Source: Apostichopus japonicus (lineage: Eukaryota; Echinodermata; Holothuroidea; Aspidochirotida; Stichopodidae). From it: a stretch of 64,000 nt of DNA. Positions 1-15,700 of the stretch are shown here, in pieces. Where the stretch lies: assembly GCF_037975245.1 (NCBI RefSeq), contig NC_092573.1, positions 24,333,265-24,397,264 of the forward strand, written 5' to 3'. A model generated the notes under the pieces. The model was not told the DNA's origin. It saw only the letters and a list, made by a program, of their open reading frames with translations, and did no database searches. Position numbers and translations under genes: made by a program. Position 1 is the first letter of the stretch. The number at the start of each line of letters is the position of its first letter.

Positions 1-3000
1 TGACACAGCTGAGTTGAGATTTGAAGGCCTGTTCAAGCAAGTTTATCGAAAATAAGTATATTAGTCTACCATCCGAACGGTCAGTGTAAACCAATGATAT
101 TTGAAAGAATTAATCCACCACAATCAGACGTGTACGTATACAGTTGACTTACAAATGTTACTAAGCAATGCTTTAGAAAAGCGTTTTTCTCTCTTGATTA
201 TCTACCAATTGGAAAAACTGATTGCTTTGAAGACGTATGTAAATTTAACGAGCCATAATTCGAGAACACGGTTACCACTTAATAACTGAAGTATAAAACC
301 CGATCTCGCGGCACTCGGTCACGCAACGTCAAAGTGCGATGTTTTTCTACGGTCGCCAATAAATGCCATTATCAAAGTCCAATTTTAATCGCTCATATAT
401 ACTTTTTGGGACTCATCAGGCGACAGTAAGAATCGAAACCATGACCTTCGTGTCACAGACCTACATGTCTGTACCACTCACCCATAGTGATTTTACTGGT
501 ATGAATGCGTTGTATATAAATATACGTTGCAATATTTCTAATGTAATGCCATGTAAAGGCTTCCGTTATACTTTCGTTAGTTGACAACGATTATGTAAAG
601 AAGTTAATCGGGTTTACAACAAACATGTTATAAAAAAAAATAGTCTCGAATAACAGTTCTGGAGATGCTGGTAGACCAGCTACCACCACAGCGGTTACAC
701 AACTAAGCCAGGCTGAAGAGAAATTTAATTCAGACGTAAATACCTTGGTTAAAATACGGGCATATTCCGCTTACAATTCCCCCAAGTAGGCCTACCTGCG
801 AATATGATGCTTTACGTTTGACAAAGAATAACTCTAAATATACAATCATGGATCTCGAGTACAAGTACTTCTAAGAAGCTCTGGTACTCGACGAAAACGC
901 TCATTGTGTTCGATGATTAAACCGCTATTAACTGGTTCCTGCTCAATTCACGTGACAACCCACTGTTGCAGTAAAAATGTTCGGACAAAGTCACGTACTG
1001 AGCTCACGGCTGAGCTCGGAGCGAATGAGTTGAGATTTTAATTAGTCGCCCCTATGGAACTCCAACAGGTGTAAAATATAGTATGATGATGATGTTGAAA
1101 CATAATATGAAGATACCCTACTAATATCTCAAATGTTGTTCTAACGTACGTGGCTGGGCTGCTAAAAATAATGTTCTAACATAATGTTGTAAACCGGCTG
1201 CACATTGCCCTACTGCAGCTATAGACCGCCGACCGTGAGTCGTAGCAAACCTATACGGTATTTTTCAATAACAGTCGCACAAGACGCATGCTGGTCTTAT
1301 ACCACTGACAACCCAGTGAACTCGTTGTTAACGACCGGTGCTTTGTTACTTGTTAGGGCACATGTGAAGTTATTTCCTAGTGATTGACTAAATTTGTTGA
1401 AACTTATTTGGCAGTTTTCTTAGGAGATTCCCCGAATGAGGCCGACGAGACTTACAACTGGGAAAATTCAAAATATTGATCAGTTGTAGTTTAGCCGACC
1501 ACACACTGCCCTACCGGTCACGACCCATCGGACACAACTCTACCGTCGTAACCCAGTTTCCATTGATCCCTGAACGTATTGAAACACTAGTTTTACTTAC
1601 AATCCGTTGCGATATATGATGCATTACTATGCAGAACATGTTTTTCATGAATATTCATGTTATTAAATATTACAGGAGCAATTTATTTTTATTAAATTTC
1701 AGCGATATCATTATATGCCCAAAAAAAAACAAGATATTACAAAAAGTCTTTAAATGATGAAAATATTGGAAATTTAATGAAGATGCAAAATGAAAGAATT
1801 GTGTTAAATTAGTTTACAAATATACCACATTTGCAAGAGATTTTGTAAAATTACAAAATGAAACACTGGTGGCTATTCACTGCGATTCTAAGAAGATTGA
1901 GAAAAGTAAACTTGCAAAATAATAACTAATCTACAGCAAGCAAATTTCAGGTCTCATTAGTTGAACAATAAATTCCCTCTTCTACTCCCCCGTTTGCCTC
2001 TACCCTAGTCCCCCCCCCTCCCCCACATTATTTTGGCTCTATTGAAATGCAATTGATGTTGGCAAATTATTACACAAGTTCTTATATATACACATGTGAC
2101 TTGAGTATTAAATAGTTGAAATGCACACGAGAAATTATAACACCACAGAAAGACAAAGGACAAACTTGAACAGGTGCTATACATTACATTTGTTGTGTAG
2201 ACAGGTATTTGTTAGTTTTACATCATCGTCAATTTAGAATGATAATGAAAAGTTCAATCTTGTAGAGTGTAAGCAAGTTCCTTGATGCCAAAAAGTATAT
2301 AACCATTAAATGAAAAAGAAAAAAAGTCCAAATAATAATCAAGTCACCAATCTTTCAAACATATTCAGGTTTTGCATAGTTAATCGAACATAAATAATCA
2401 AAAAAATATCTTTGGTAAAGAAATTGCTGGACCCTGCCCCCCACCATAGTTAATATATAAAGGCACATGAGCAGAAAACTCTATTCCATGAAATCAGCAA
2501 AAAAAAAAAATTCATACTGGTTTGCTGGTGGAAGTTTCTCTGCTGTGTTGGACAATCTACTGTTTGCCATGTAATGGCCACCAAAGTTTCTAGGTTAAAT
2601 CCTGGTTTCTGAGTCTGTATCACAACTGAGAATATGCATTAAATCATGACAGATCTTTGGATGTGCTTGTAATCGTTTTGTGTTGGAGTTCATAGTATCG
2701 CTTGAATGTTGCTAACAAAGCATTCCTATCATGAAAACACATCTTGAATATAAGGTGACATATTTTAAAGAAATATTTTTCTGAAACAATGATAAAAGTG
2801 AAAACACCTGACTTTGTTTACCTTCCTTCACGTCATAAACATTACAGAAAAAAAATATAATTTTTTTTCTAAAAGCATAATGCTTGTATGATTGTCAGAT
2901 AACTAACTTTGTTTTGAATACCATATATTTCATTTCATATTATCCATGAATACACACCTAATAAAACATTCACTCAAGAACATCTGCTTTGCCGTGAACA

Positions 3001-3540
3001 CTGATGACATTACATATATATATGACTGCAACACTGAAATATATGATGGTAGTGTCTAATATAATCTTCTACAGTTGTCTGGGTTCTGGAAGAATTTTTT
3101 CCTGTGTAAAATATTTTGAAAACTTAATATAAATTGAATAGTTTGTTTATCAAGAAAAACACCTAATGTCCTGACCAGATGCAAAATGGTACCACCCACT
3201 TCCTGAAATAGATGTGAATTTCTTCATTTCACATTTTTGTAATTTTTGTTTTTACGAAAGTAACTGGCTACAGTGAAACTTATGATATCATTAGAGAACA
3301 TTAAGGAAAAAAAAACAAAAAAAACAAGTGGCCTTCTTATATTTCATGAAACTGATTGACTGCAGTAGACAAAATTAAGACAGCCATCTAACTTCTGTGA
3401 CCAAGAGCATAGTTAATAATCAAATATTCTATTACATTCCAAAAAGTTTTGTCCTAATGCATTTCTATATTAATTATTAATGATATAAAAATACAGTGAT
3501 TTGGAAAATGTTCAGCATTTAATATTTTTCCTTTACTCTC
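1..3540. other. Intergenic sequence at the left edge
   Basis: AT-rich, with no exon, RNA gene or mobile element that I can support on either strand. Confidence 0.5.
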
Positions 3541-3546
3541 TTTATT
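3541..3546 (-). promoter_or_regulatory. Candidate polyadenylation signal of the GH3 gene
   Basis: AATAAA on the minus strand (TTTATT on plus) about 240 nt after the GH3 stop codon. The region between is AT-rich without another exon. Other AT-rich hexamers exist nearby, so this is a candidate only. Confidence 0.4.
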
Positions 3547-3784
3547 AAACCTTAATTAACACTTATCAGCTGGGTTTTTTTATGAACTTAAAAATCAAGC
3601 ACTATCAAATCTTTACCAAAATCATCTCTAAAAGCTGCTTGGATACCAATGTTTACATATAAAGCACTTCTTTGTGTAATGGTAGAATATCATGTAACAC
3701 AATGGTCCTGTACAGTTAATTATATAATATACCAAAATACATGCGAGTCCAAAACTGGCCACACACACACACAGCAAAAAGTTC

Positions 3785-6700
3785 TTATTGACATTTGGAC
3801 AATGGTACCGTAGATCCTGTGATCTTAAAGCTACCCTGTAAAACGTTGGAACTTAAGGACATCTTTTGATTCGGTTGCTGGCCACCAACGTATACCTCTA
3901 TCATTCCCGGCTCTACGACTAACTGGTCTTTGTATACCGCCATCATACGAGCCTCTATAGTGAAAGTGAGAGACACCATACCCTTGGCTTTGATCTCTGT
4001 TCGACTAAATCCAACCAGCTGAAGGTTAGGAGTGGGAACAGAAGCATTGACCCACTTGATGTAAACTTGAGTGACCTGAGAAAGAGAGAGAGAGATGGAG
4101 AAGGAAGAATGTTAATGTAGTTTGATTAAACTGTAATACCTGGAGGTAACAGAAGTTTGGATTACCTCAGACACGTCCTCTCTTTTTTATCTTACATGGG
4201 CATCCTAGTGGATTACCAAAATTAAAGAAAACGGCCAGATGCATTTATTATTCAGACAAAGTTCAAATAGATACAGTGGAACAATTTCTTGATGGTAAGT
4301 AGGCTATTTAGCTATTCTGATTTTGATCACAAAAAGTGGAAAGTGAAAATTTATCCTCCTTTCTACAGATTATACAAATATTGTAAACAATACCAGTATT
4401 TGTATATATTACAGTTTTAATGATTATTCCTGTCATTTCCACATCTCAATGGTTGACAGTATTGTCATGTGACTAATATTTTTTTTATACATTGCTATTT
4501 ATATTTCACTATAACCTTTGACCTCTTCTCACCTCATCACCATCTAATGCTCTAGTGAGGATGATTATTCCTGTCTATTCCACATCTCAATGGTTTACAG
4601 TATGTCATGTGACTGATATTTCTTTATACATTGCTATTAATATCTTTGCTATGAACTTAGTCCTCTTCTCACCTCATCACCGTCTAATGGGCCAGTGTTG
4701 GAAACAGTTACATGAAGTGTTTCATTCTGACATGTTTTGATAGAGGATGAATCAATCTTGAGGTTGCTGTAACTGAAGGTAGTGTAGGACATCCCATACC
4801 CAAATGGTATCAATGGTTCACCTTTAAAGTATCGGTAGGTGCTGCCATGGGACATGTCATAGTCATCAATGGCGGGAACCTGAAACAATACAAATTGCAA
4901 ATTTACATCATCGTCTGGCTTCAATTTTGTGTAAATCATATTGTGAGCCATGCTAGCACATTCAAGTTGGCTTACTTTCCATTGCTAAGGTAAATTCAAG
5001 AAATTTCCAATAGTACATCATTGCTTGGCTTCAGTTTTTTGAAAACACACTGTGTGAGACTTGCTAGCAAACTTCAAGTTTGGCTAAATACTTTCTGTTG
5101 CTATGGTAAAATCATGACATTCCCATAGTGCATCATAATGGGTCATACCTCATAGTAGTTCCCTGACTGATCATAAATATAAACGTTATCAGCTGTACTC
5201 ATCATCACATAGCGAGATGTAAGATATTATGATAATCTAGGCATTGCACATATGTCAGTCACCAACAAAGCTATTTTACGCCTCAGATTCTTTCAATAAA
5301 TAACGGCAACATTTGGAGAGTAAAATCTAAGAAGCGAATAACACAGACCTGATCGAGAGATGCTGGCCAAGTAGCTGGGAGTCTCCCTCCGGGGTTAGCT
5401 CCAGGTGCATTGATCAGCATCCGTCTGATTGATTCACCCGTTGCCTGCGACGGGTAGAAACACTCGACGATGGCATTAACACCGCTGTTCGCCATTGCCC
5501 ATGAGATGTCTAGAGGACCAGCGTTGAACAATAACAGTATAACTGGTTTACCAGAGGCTGTGAAAATAAGAGGCACCTTTACTTGGTCAATTGCACAGGG
5601 TAAATCATTTCATGATAATCAATATTAAGTAGAGATAATTTCTCTTTTGACCAATAGGTCCCTTTAGGACCAATAGGTCCTTGCTCTCAGCTCCTCCATC
5701 AGAGGGTGACTATCATAGGCTTCATCAACAGGTTCCCATGTGGATGCAATCTTAAGAGGACTACTTTTGGATCTGATTCTTAGCTGCAAATGCATGGACC
5801 TGATAGTCTAGATTGAAATATTGCAGGGAAGGCTGTTCCACATAATTTTCTTTAAGCTTTGCAAGATGATGATATAGATAATGAATTTAATATTATATGT
5901 TCTGGGCATTTATAAATTATAACTTAACTATTGGTTTGCATGTGTATGAGCTACATTCACACCCATATTTCCTGTCATTAAAACTATCATTATTATTTTT
6001 GAACTGTACAGTATTTTTGTATCACCATAGCTTTCATGTTTTTTTTCTATCCTATTATAGGTTTTATGGTGTAGACCTTTTTGGCGATATTTTTCTACTA
6101 TTTGCTTTAAATGTTTCCTGTATATTAATTGTTTCAATTCCTGTAAAGCGCTTCAAGCAGCGTTGCTGATGAATGCGCTATTTAAGTACTATTTAATTAT
6201 TATTATTTTATTAAGGATATCAAGTTAAATCCAATTCTAAACATCAGAACAACTTCAAAGTATTCAAATGTCATACTGAGAGTTGTGGGATCTAAAGTGA
6301 CCAGGTGTTAAGGGTGTCAGTGCTAAAAATGTTACCAGTTCTCTCCAAACACGGTAGAACAAGAGTGCTAAATGCAGTTAAGAGACAGGTAAGGAAGGAA
6401 GCAAACATCAGTTATTTATATTCTATAGTTGAGAGTTGTGGGAGCAGGACAGATTATGAGTTTGTCTGTCAGAAGACATTGTGTTGTAGATACAGGCAGC
6501 TCCCAGGGAATAAGTAGTGAAAGATTCTCAGATGGTATTTACAAGTCTACACACACTATACACAAGGCAAATGTTTATTGGTCATCAAGTCGTCCACGAC
6601 GACAAAATTTCTATCTGGTAAACCAAATTCAGCTTTGGAGGTCCACCGGCAGATGACATGAAATTCAGGTTGCATTGTTATATTAAATCCCCCAAATCAC

Positions 6701-9700
6701 TTTGGAGACTAGAAGGGTTGTTTGATTGTCCCAAAGCTTGTTTTCTTCTCACTAAGCCAGTGTGTACATGCTCCTTCTTTGTTGTTTTTGCTACATTTTT
6801 TGGGGACATCCGGCTGTCCTGACAACCTAAAGGTAAAAACCTGGATGAGACGAGGGAAATCCTGAAAAAAATGCTTAAAAATTTGCCTAAATAAATGATA
6901 CATAAACCCATACCATACATAACAGCATCTTTCAGAAGTTGTAACTGCTTTCCAGGTAGACTTATCTTCTTTCGATCCTGGCCTTCAGTCTCCACTCCAA
7001 CTCCTGGAAAAGAACAAAACTGTTAATTCCAAGATGGAGTGGATGGTCGGGTACGGGCAATGTACACAACTGCTCCATTCTCCATTGAACACTTGACATA
7101 TAAACAACATGTACTTACGAAGTACAAACTAAATAATGGAAAATTATTCAATATTATTAAATGTTACAAAATGTAGCTCCATTTTACATTTAGACACCAT
7201 CCACGTTACTAACATTTCTCAAATGGGAGGAGCACCCCCCTAAGACTCCCCCACCGCTCCCCCCCCCCGGATGACATATCATCTTAGCCTCACTCTCCAG
7301 TACAAAACTGGTGGTTGCACCCTCCTGCTATATGTTTAGGATACTTACCAGTACCAAGACAAACTACAACAAAGTCTGCACCAGTCACTGCCATGGCGAT
7401 CTGTGACTGTTGGTACTTGTCACAGATTGGAGTGTCACATCCCTGTCCAAGCATGACCTTTTTGACTGAATCCTTCAAGCCTTGAAATGGATTCTTGAAG
7501 AAACGAGGAACAGTATCTGGAGCATAATCTCCCGATAAATCGTCCGAGTTATTGGCGAAAGGTCCCACCACCTGTGATTCCAAGAGAGTAAAATAAGACA
7601 GAGAGATGTGAAGAGTGAAATTAGAAAGGTAGAAACCGACTGAAGGGACAGTTGACTGGTCAGTTTAAACCACCTGACCAACTTATCAAATAGAAAACAG
7701 TGATTCTGTATTCTAGCAACTTTATGACTGAATAGATGTTAAGTTGTTTCCATAGAAATTTATATCCTGTTGCTATATTAATATTAATAATTATACATAT
7801 ACATTGCATATTTGCTGTCAGTAATTATATATATTGTTTTTCTAATCAGCAACATACTATGACAATCTATCCTTGATTTCTGTTAAGTTCTTAATGCCAG
7901 CAAGTATGCATATAAAAGAATCAAACTCTACTAAAACCCTTCTTTCAGGAATAACTAAAATAGTAGAAAAATCCTCTGCCTTGCTACCTTCTTTACATGC
8001 AATATATTCCTGTATCAAATGTACACAATACAAGAATAGACTGAGCACAATTCCTCACCGCTAGGTTGTTGACTGATTTGAAGTCGACTGGTAGGGTATT
8101 TCCCTCATTCTTCAACAGAACAAATGTCTTCATCGCTGCCTGTACAGCCAGCTCTTGATGTTCAGGACACTCCACGACTCTATCGACCTAAACATGAAGT
8201 TAAGATTTAACGATTTTATGTCCTTTTACACTCCCATAAAAAAATGCACGTTTCCGGTAGTACTAGGCCTTCCTTTGTCAGAGAATGTTGAGGGCTTTGT
8301 TGAAGGAGATGTTGTGGTCATCTGAAGGCTTATTTACAAGGACTTTCTTGTAGCTAAAGTTGATTGCTTTGCAAAATTGTTAAAAATTAGCCAAATCTTT
8401 ATTAAAAACCACATCCTCATAGCGTTTGTATCGTAAAGATACAAATTTTTCAATATTTTTGACATTTTGTAAATGCATCTGGCAAAAGCATGATGATGTC
8501 ATCAGGGCACTTCAGCTCAAAATGTATTTGTTTGTCTTTATTATATATTAATTATTAATCCACAGAGGAACAGAATATTTCTACAAAAAAAAGAAGAAAA
8601 AAAGATACATTTTGATGAAATTCTAGTTACAGAAAAGTTTGGCAGGTTACAAAACTCCCAAACATATCAGATTTACAGGATGACTCCACAAGAAGATTAT
8701 GATAGCATAATTAAAACTTTTGTGATTCAACTTCCTGGAGTAGTTTGAAGGTTTAGCCAGTCAAAATAGGTCACATTAAATCAAACATACCTCAAATTAA
8801 TAGGGGCATGATATTGAGATGGGGTTCTCAACTAGCAGTGTGGAACCTTTTTCTCTTTAATATGTTTTACATTGTTTTGTCACAAAAATATCCGTTTCAA
8901 ATTTGAAATCATGGCTTTGTTATAGAATTATGAAATACAAATTTTAGGCCAGATTTTGTAGAATCGAAAATCTATGACTGACCTCCAACATTGTAAATGG
9001 ATTCATCTCTGGAGGGTCAAACTCTCCGAGACGGAACCGGGTGTAGAAGAGTGGATGTAATCGTTTCTTGATCAGATCAACGGTTATCATCTTGCTCGTG
9101 ACCGCATCGTTCAGGTAATTATACACGGTTGCGACGTTGTTTCTCGCCAGGTCTAAATTGCACCCCGCCGTTAGTGATTTCGCAGCCGTCTCTGTGTAGT
9201 TTTTAGTGAAGTTGTGCGAGACGGGCATGATCTCCATTGCAAGCTCGTCGCTGACTACGTAGCCTTTAAAGCCCCAGTCGTCTCGAAGGATGTCTGTCAG
9301 AAGTCTTTTGTTTGCGCAGGCAGGGATGCCGTTAACACTGCAAAATTAAGTATCCACAAGATAGTTATGCAACCAAACAACAATGCAATTATCTGCTAGG
9401 TAGTTTATTTGTACCATTTCATTACACTTTCTCCTTTTCAATCGAAGAAAAAAAAAACACAATTAAAAACTGCAACTACAGAGTAGAATGATTGGTAATT
9501 ACTAGATGATAAAAGAGAGATTATTCTGGTAGCATAATTCCATATTTTGATCAGTTTACTGATATACATCAGTTGGTGAAAACCAGATCCAAGTCATATA
9601 TATTTGATCACAAATACATAAATTTTTGAATAGCTTGTAATGGTGTTATGATTTGCTTTGCTTTGGCAAACTCTATTATACTAACCATTATATCAGTATT

Positions 9701-12700
9701 TAGCATCAACAATCAGATTAGGCAACAAGGACAACTTAATTACCAATGGAAACCCTTTTCATCATAAGTAGGGGCATGACACCGTAATTTTAACCTGTTC
9801 GAGAGAGAGTTGAACAGGATCCACAGTTTGCCAACTAGCTAATAAAACTGAAACAATATATATGTTGTAACAAAACTTTCAGAAGAATAGGTAGTCCCTT
9901 TCACACCCCCCCATCAACCCTACCCCCCCCCCCTTTATCATGGAAAACTCACTAAAAGCTTTCTAAAAGATTGTCATCGAGACTCAGATCATCCTACATG
10001 TTATATTTGGACATGAAAATTTGTAAGTTTATCAATTAAAATGTCTAAGGGGTGGACGCCAAATACTCGTTTTAGTGTTTAGCATCATATGTGACCATTA
10101 TTTGGCTTTATTTATTTATTTATTTAATATACAAAATTTCTATAGCGCCTTATCCAATCAGAAATTGCTCTACGGCGCTTTACAGTAAAATACAAACAAT
10201 CATTATATACAAATATATAAATCGATAATGTAAGGTATAAAAAGGGTAGAAAATTTGTTAAATACCATCTGACAATAAATTGTATAAAAACTGCAAATGT
10301 AAAAGCGAAAATGATACAAACAAATTCTTAAAATTTGTAACATATTTTGGTGCACAAAAATGCTGTTTAATAATCTGGTGTACTGCTCACCTATTGTAGC
10401 TGCACATTACACTGTAAGAGCCTGCTTTGACACACTCTTTAAATGCAGGAAGGTATGTTTGAAACAAGTCCACATCTGTGACCTGGGCACCAAGAAAGAA
10501 ACAGGAAATTAGAAAAATATGAAAACATGAGCCAGCACATGGACATGATTTGCATTATCTTAATTGTAATTTTAGGCATTTTCTTTTCATGGACTGTAGA
10601 AATAAAATATTACTAACAAAGACTGTGTCTGTCCCAATATCTTGATCATCAAGTGTTAAATTGTTCTTTCTTTTGATTCACAGTTAATACAAGTTTGGAT
10701 AAATTCTCACATGGTACATTTCTTTTGATAAGTTGAACTACACTGATGCCATAATAAGGCAATTTTAATAGGTATGGTGATATGCAAAATACTGTTCTGG
10801 TAACATCACAACTTAAAATTGCTCCTACCCATATGGCAATGTCATTTATAGGGACATAATTCCCATCACTGATATCTTCATGTTCACACCATAAATCAAT
10901 TAACAAGATAATGATAGTTGTACATAATAAGCCAAGTTGTCTCACCATATAACTTAATCTTCAAAACTACACCAGTATCATAATCAACCAGACATTTAAC
11001 AAATTAGGTTTCAAAGTTATTCATTGTTTATAAATAACCTAAAAAAAACCCAATATTTGTGCAAGTTGATAATCTGTCTCCTCAACTCACTGGTATTGAC
11101 CGTACAAAGTTAGTTATCAGAGCTTAGCCTTAAGAAGCAGAATAAATATCACACTAACAAAGCCACCGTTAGGCTTGTGAAATTAGTAAATAAACAACTT
11201 AAACAGGGAACATCTTTATCTGCCACAAAGTCCATCTCCAGAGATGCTGATTATGGTATAAATTACAAAGTCTATAACCACACATACTATCTAGCCTTGG
11301 TTATTACTAACACTGGGAAACATGTTTACACTACTGAAAGAATCAACTCTCAAAGCCAAAAGATGGATGTTGACACCACAGATCAAGGTTTTTTCGTAAA
11401 TTATTTTCAAGAGGCCCTTTCAATTAGACAAACGGAATATAGGTGGAACGTCTTCCGAGGTGGACTTGTTTGCATGATACTTAACACCCTTTGACCAGAA
11501 AGAGAGTTCTTACTCTGCTAGTATCCCTCAAGTCCTATTTTCTTTGCCATGTGTATCATAAGAGAACTAACAAAGCAAACAATGTTCTTCGTTCTTGCAC
11601 CAAAATGAAAATAAAATGTACCTATCTTTCAACATAGTAGCAAAGACAATTTGTAGAAATGAGTTTTCAAAAGAAACCGGTCCTTATTTTCCACCCTGAA
11701 GACAATTCAACCCAAAATGTTTCATGCCGCAGAGAATACTTCCGTCAAAACAATTCAGGAAACCTGGTTCATGTACTACTGACCTTGGCATCAAACTGGA
11801 ATCTGGTATCATCAGGTCCACAATATGCTGCAAAATGCTTACATCCTGCATTGGCTATGATGTATCTTGGATGGTTTCCCTGAAGCGCTATTACAAAACT
11901 CTTGACGAGTTCCCCAGTCAAATATGGATCTTCTCCGTAGGTTTCCTGTAAACACAATGGCAAATGGACAATTCTTTGAGCATATATATACAAGTCTGTA
12001 AATCTGTTTTAGTTAATGTTAAAGACAATGACTTTATTGAATAGATGCCAAGCTCATACTTCCTTACTAGAATAGGAGGACAATGTTTAATAGGGGTTGG
12101 AGAACAACTCATGTGCAAAGCGGAGTATATGGTATTAGATATAAAGACTAGTGCAGGGTGAATTGGCTATAAAGTTTTGAAACATGTGTCCTGGAAGTGA
12201 TTCTCACTTTACTTCAGCTTAAACTTTGATGTGAATATATGATACAACTGAAAAATGAAAAGAGATACTTGTGACTCAGTGAATAAGTATGTAAGATTGA
12301 TTAATGTACACTGGAAATAGGCCTACTTATCATCAACAAAATGACTAATAAAAAGAAAAATTCAAGCAGTTCTATTGAAGTTTGAAGTCAGGAACATGAC
12401 TGTCAAGCCTGCCTATAGAAAAACAGTCCTCAAATTCACTTGAGATATTAATAATTTGTTACAGAGCAAAAACTACTCCAAGCACTGCCATTAGGATTCA
12501 TCCTTGAGCACGCCTAATTAATTGACCAGCCACCATATGATTGTAAACACCATTACTCTAATGGCCAGCACTACTTTCCTGTGTGAAGGCAAATGCGACT
12601 TGACCACTGAAATAGTATACTGTGCATTGTTTAAACATGAATTTGTGCAGAAAAGCATTCAGTGTGGCTAGCATTACCAACTCGGGTAGATATGCAATCT

Positions 12701-15700
12701 CCCCTGTTTTTGGCCAAATACATGGGACTCGGGTGGTATTTGCTATAGGCAGGGAGAAGATCCTAATGAATAATATAAAGTACTATGAATTCTGAGATTT
12801 ACAGTGTGATGGTGACGATGTGGCTTACCACACCAGGTGACCTGTTTACTTGACAGAAAAATCCCTTGTTGTAGCTAAAACCTCCATCAGTAGGTCACTT
12901 GTTTCTGTTTTCACTACAAGTTCAAAGATCAAGGTTTTAAATCAACCACACATGCAACGTCTAAGACTTTTCAAATGAAGCGATGTTCAGAAACACATAG
13001 TTTTGATAATGAATACACTATGATAAATTGCAGTACTCGCTGTTATTATGCAAAATGATCTATTATGCAAATCTGCATTTTATCCTGGTGGGGGCATACT
13101 AGTAACTGGGGATTTGTGGCTTGATGTTGAAAGTTTATGTATGGATATCAGAATATACATGTGGTGGGAAAATTAAGGAAATTGACTGAGGCAACTTTAG
13201 ATCACTTTATGTTTGCAGAGAGCTGTGTAGAAAATGTGGTAAGTTGAAGGTGACTGTAAAGGTGTCTGGGAGTACAGTGATCAAACATTTGTACTCTTAT
13301 TGCTAAAAATTTTAATACATGGTCTTGCTTACAGAAAATAGAAGGTACTATGATTGTCTGTGTCATTTATTCAGTGAGAAGTAGAATTTACGCAGCGAAA
13401 ACTCAGTTCTAACTGGCCTTACAGTGTGTTAGACGGGAAATAAGAAAAAAATGAACACAGGTCAATTTCATTCCTTCACTCTGATATGTGAAATGACTGA
13501 AATTTCCCCTTTTTACTTTTAATTTATAGGTTGCTTGAATTTTAGCTGCGTTCACTGATGTGTGAGAAACCCACACAGGTCAAACATTTGTAATCCCTAT
13601 TTTCAGCTAGTTTTATTTTAACTACATGCTCCCAAATATTTGTTTTAATTTAACTATGACACACAAACCTACTATTCTTCCTTCTTAACAAATCTGCTAA
13701 CAACACAACAAAGAAAACTTTGTATAGATAAAGTCCCACTACAGCACAATCATTCACAAACCAGCTCTATTTAATCCTCTTTACAATAGAGTTTTACTAA
13801 TTTTCAACACAATAAGATATCATGCCATACTTCAATTTCCTCATACTATGAGAACTTCCCTTCAAACATATAGACTCAGCATACAGGTCTGTACTAATAA
13901 ATAAACCTTCCCAGGTAAAGTAGTACTGTAGGATTTTCCCACAAACTTCTTATTTTCAATCCATAGAAATGGCCATGATGCCATAATCGATTAAATTTAT
14001 GCACAAATGGTCATATACAAAAAACAAAAAAACAAAAAAACCTGACAGACGTGTTATGTACATATAGACCTGAAGGACTGTTAGCAAATAAATAGGTATA
14101 TTTGTAAACCGGATTGCTGGTTACCATGGGAACAGTGAATGTGAAAATGTAACCAAGGACAGGTAACATTGAAAATGAAACTAATAAGCAACTATCATTT
14201 GCCAATGATACAACTCACACAAAGCATATACATAGTTAGCCTTTCCTCCCACAATGTACAAGTGTATGGAGCTTTACTATGGTTGTAGCCGGGGTTTCCT
14301 CATCCAATGCAATAATTTACAATAACAATCAATCCCATCAAGACACCAAAACAAGGAACATTGGCCTCATACAAAAACGAAAGAAGAAAGCATCCCATCA
14401 TTTCTCAAAATGAAAGTTGGAAGGATTCATATACAGTATGTGAATGGTATAAGTAAAATGAACATCCTACAAAAATTACAAGACAGACATAAAAAGAGCA
14501 AAGTAATTGTGGCTGGGTAAAAAAGAATTAACACCAGTGAACTCAGGATCACAAGCACTGCCATCTACAAACTGAGCTATCCAAGTTTTAGTTGGTGATG
14601 AATGATGCCTAGAGGAGGGATTGTCTCTATGTTTGACAGGTTATCATTGACCAGGGTAATATTGTGATGCGCCTTGAGCACAGTTATCGGTGGATATGTC
14701 TGCGCTTTATAAATCCTCAATATATTTAATAATTATTAGATAGTGGCATCTCTTCGCTGATATTGAATTTGAAAAATGTTGAATGTTAAAATATATAATT
14801 GAAAATCACAACCATAAGTTATAACAACTGGGGTTCTAAACAGCCATCTCTTTCCTCTGTGAACTGACTGGAAGAAAGTTGTTAAAGAGTGTGAAGACTC
14901 GCGCACAAAGAAGCGTCTCATGCCGGTAATCTGACCTAGTTTCGAATGAGGTGTAACAGAACTGTTAGACACCACCATCGATCCCAGAAAATACACACAC
15001 AGCTTGCTACCGTCGGTAATTAGACACTGGTGTACAGTCAGTACATACAGCTGCGGTCAATACCCACAGCACATTATACAAACGATACAGCGATGGACAT
15101 CTCAGGTCCAACTAAAAAATAACAAGGTATCACATTTCATTACTGTCTGCATTTTGTAGCGACAAGCAGAAAACTTCACTTGCAAGCAACGGAAAGTTAA
15201 ATTTTTCAGAGCGCGGCACTCGGTTTGGGGCGAGTCTTCAATGCCTTTAAGGTATTACGTGAGACAAGACAGTGACTGACGTCAATTGATCAGTTTGAAA
15301 TAAGAAATTAGTGGTAAGACTAGAGGGGACCAGAACATCGTGTGAATCTTTAAAACATCTGCATTCTACATTTATTTTAAAGTTTCATTTCTTACCTGAT
15401 TTCTGCCCCACAGAGGATGTCTCATAATATTGATGACGGGACTGAAGCAGCTGATACCGGTGTGGTCACTATACCTATTATTCTTTGAATTGTTGTTAAA
15501 CTTTGCCCTGACTTCATATGCAGTTGCATTGGCAACTTTGAATATCAGGTCGGTGCTGTTGACGAAACAAAATATGATGCTGGCATGACTAGACTATTGC
15601 AGCAATTACCAAAATAGATAATTACATTCCATTATTAACACTGATAAAAATTAATGTCAGTATTATTAAAGTTACCTTGTTACAATTTAATGACTAGAGA

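Larger units (their letters stand above)
11946..15395. other. Large GH3 intron 3 (about 3.4 kb)
   Basis: The intron between exons 3 and 4 holds no recognisable coding exon on either strand. It contains a reversed tRNA-like box A stretch (14540-14590), a SINE-tail-like segment (14655-14735) and one copy of the dispersed element that is also found in FAN1 intron 6. Confidence 0.6.

Noticed and set aside
11177-11494. 105-codon open frame inside a GH3 intron, opposite strand
   Set aside because: No recognisable family, no splice or codon support, sits in AT-rich intron.
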